DNA of 64,000 bases, from contig DASYOB010000106.1 of assembly GCA_036008175.1 (NCBI GenBank), positions 13,220 to 77,219 of the forward strand. Direction: 5' to 3'. The translations under genes were made by a program, and so were the position numbers. Origin of the DNA: DATARH01 sp036008175 (GTDB lineage: Bacteria; Pseudomonadota; Alphaproteobacteria; ATCC43930; CGMCC-115725). Position 1 is the first letter of the stretch. Every line of letters begins with the position of its first letter. Below, in pieces: positions 63,149 to 64,000 of the stretch. Below the pieces are notes generated by a model. The model was given only the letters and a program-made list of their open reading frames with translations, did not search any database and was not told where the DNA came from.

Positions 63149-63171
63149 AACCTTTATAATCCGGCGGTCCG

Positions 63172-64000
63172 ATGCCGCAGCAATCTCGCCAGAATCCGTC
63201 CGTTCGGGACTTCATCCTGCGGAACGTTCGCGCTCACCCGGTAGATATAGCCGCATTCTCGGCGCGTGAGTGCGGTTTGTCGCGGGTCGCTATATCGGGT
63301 TATCTGCGACGGCTTACGCAAGAGGGCCTGCTAAGTGCTAAGGGAAACACGAAAGCCCGCCGCTATGGCGAGGTTCCCTTAGCGCATGTCGTATTCAAAA
63401 ACCAGCTCTTCCAAGGAATTCTAGAAGATGCCGTTTGGCGGTTTCGTGTCTTACCGAAGATAAACGGACTTACACAGAACATTGTTGACATATGCCAATA
63501 TGGGTTTACCGAAATATACAATAATGCCATTGATCATTCTGCAAGTCCTATCGCTACCGTTAGCTTTAATCAAACTTATAGCTTTGTGACATTGCTGATC
63601 ATGGATCAGGGAGTGGGCATTTTTCATAAGATCCAAAACGATTTTCGCTTAGATGATCCTCGGCAAGCTCTGCTAGAACTATCGAAGGGCCGCCTTACTT
63701 CAGACCAGAAGAACCATTCCGGGCAGGGAATATTTTTCACCTCGCGCATGTTTGAAGAGTTTTCCATACGATCTGGCGAACTCTTTTACCGAAGAGTAAG
63801 AAAGACCGATAACGATTGGCTAATTGAATCGGAGGCTTTAAAGACCAGTCAACAAGGGACGTGGGTGAGTATGACTATATCAACTAATGCACCTTGGACT
63901 ACACGGGAAATATTCGATAGATATCAGGTAGACCCTGTAGGTTTTACCAAAACTCACGTTCCGATCGCATTGGGCAAATACCCAGGAGAGCAGCTGGTGT
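63172..64000 (+). CDS. wHTH - GHKL ATPase - STAS-like (DUF4325) protein, partial
   Basis: Open from the ATG at 63172 to the window edge: 276 residues read, 3' end missing. An N-terminal winged helix (about 12-65: ARECGLSRVAISGYLRRLTQ, EGLL) is followed by a GHKL ATP-binding domain with N box EIYNNAIDHS (about 114-123), G1 box DQGVGI (145-150) and G2 box HSGQGIFF (182-189). The last residues (FTKTHVPIALGKYPGEQLV) match the start of a DUF4325 STAS-like domain. Together this recalls an anti-sigma kinase joined to its antagonist (inference). Base composition is much more AT-rich than the chromosome. Probably cargo of the second IS1595-type element. Confidence 0.78.
   Translation, partial: MPQQSRQNPSVRDFILRNVRAHPVDIAAFSARECGLSRVAISGYLRRLTQEGLLSAKGNTKARRYGEVPLAHVVFKNQLFQGILEDAVWRFRVLPKINGLTQNIVDICQYGFTEIYNNAIDHSASPIATVSFNQTYSFVTLLIMDQGVGIFHKIQNDFRLDDPRQALLELSKGRLTSDQKNHSGQGIFFTSRMFEEFSIRSGELFYRRVRKTDNDWLIESEALKTSQQGTWVSMTISTNAPWTTREIFDRYQVDPVGFTKTHVPIALGKYPGEQLV

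Larger units (their letters stand above)
62007..64000 (+). mobile_element. Second IS1595-type element, left part (right end outside window)
   Basis: The left end is inferred at 62007 (GGGAATTATGCACTTGAC), which lines up with the left end of the complete element at 20161: both begin GG and have CACTTGAC at positions 11-18. A transposase (62071-63039) and an AT-richer cargo ORF (63172 onward) follow. The right inverted repeat and target duplication lie outside the window; the possible left 8-bp target is AAACTGTT (61999-62006). The cargo does not resemble that of the first element. Confidence 0.72.

Overview
The window is GC-rich, densely coded chromosomal DNA from an alphaproteobacterium. Pointers are the rpsU / COQ9-family neighbourhood, a hopanoid-associated HpnM/MlaC-type protein, an IalB-family secreted protein, a two-domain cold-shock protein, a very large NAD-glutamate dehydrogenase, two peptide deformylases, and several families of palindromic intergenic repeats of the kind common in Rhizobiales and Rhodospirillales. 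A soil or rhizosphere lifestyle is an inference from the many transporters and catabolic oxidoreductases; the species cannot be named from sequence alone.

Layout. 1-2.0 kb: the end of a cytochrome c maturation operon (ccmB partial, ccmC, ccmD, ccmE). 2.0-9.5 kb: a GNAT acetyltransferase, IalB-like protein, rlmN, several alpha/beta hydrolases, argG, YggT and DUF167 proteins. 9.66 kb: tRNA-Ala(CGC). 9.8-13.6 kb: HpnM-like protein, small envelope proteins, an MFS transporter and rpsU with a clear terminator. 13.7-20.0 kb: a deformylase-COQ9 pair, purEK, two DUF465 proteins, a TIGR02444 protein, ubiX and an M20 amidohydrolase. 20.16-22.65 kb: a complete IS1595-family element with 25-bp inverted repeats, an 8-bp target duplication and three passenger genes, one a DUF3800 protein. 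22.7-28.7 kb: LLM oxidoreductase, def-fmt-truA, a membrane protein and dapD-dapE. 28.9-39.3 kb: a two-domain cold-shock protein, a molybdenum hydroxylase large subunit with a MoaD/ThiS-like partner, a polar amino-acid ABC transporter (four genes), an NMT1-like binding protein, an FMN monooxygenase, RidA and small ORFs. 39.5-45.2 kb: a VOC protein and a complete branched-chain-type ABC transporter (livM, livH, livF, livG, binding protein). 45.3-50.5 kb: two divergent amidohydrolase units, one overlapping a HiPIP gene and the other followed by a Rieske ferredoxin and an MFS permease, with a perfect palindrome between them. 50.6-54.5 kb: hslVU, a pgm remnant, glgC and a small protein. 54.7-62.0 kb: a CHASE2-adenylate cyclase and the 1608-aa glutamate dehydrogenase. 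62.0-64.0 kb: the left part of a second IS1595-type element whose cargo runs off the window.

Housekeeping pieces are normal and mostly organised as tight overlapping pairs (ccmD/E, def/COQ9, purE/K, fmt/truA, dapD/E, livH/M). The accessory signal lies in the two IS1595-type elements. The second carries, behind its own sigma70-like promoter with an overlapping inverted repeat, an AT-richer ORF from 63172 to the window edge that reads as winged-helix, GHKL ATPase and the start of a STAS-like DUF4325 domain. This is the best candidate for a poorly described system here. Four copies of one palindromic repeat family and several others sit at gene ends, and one repeat supplies the apparent start codon of livF.
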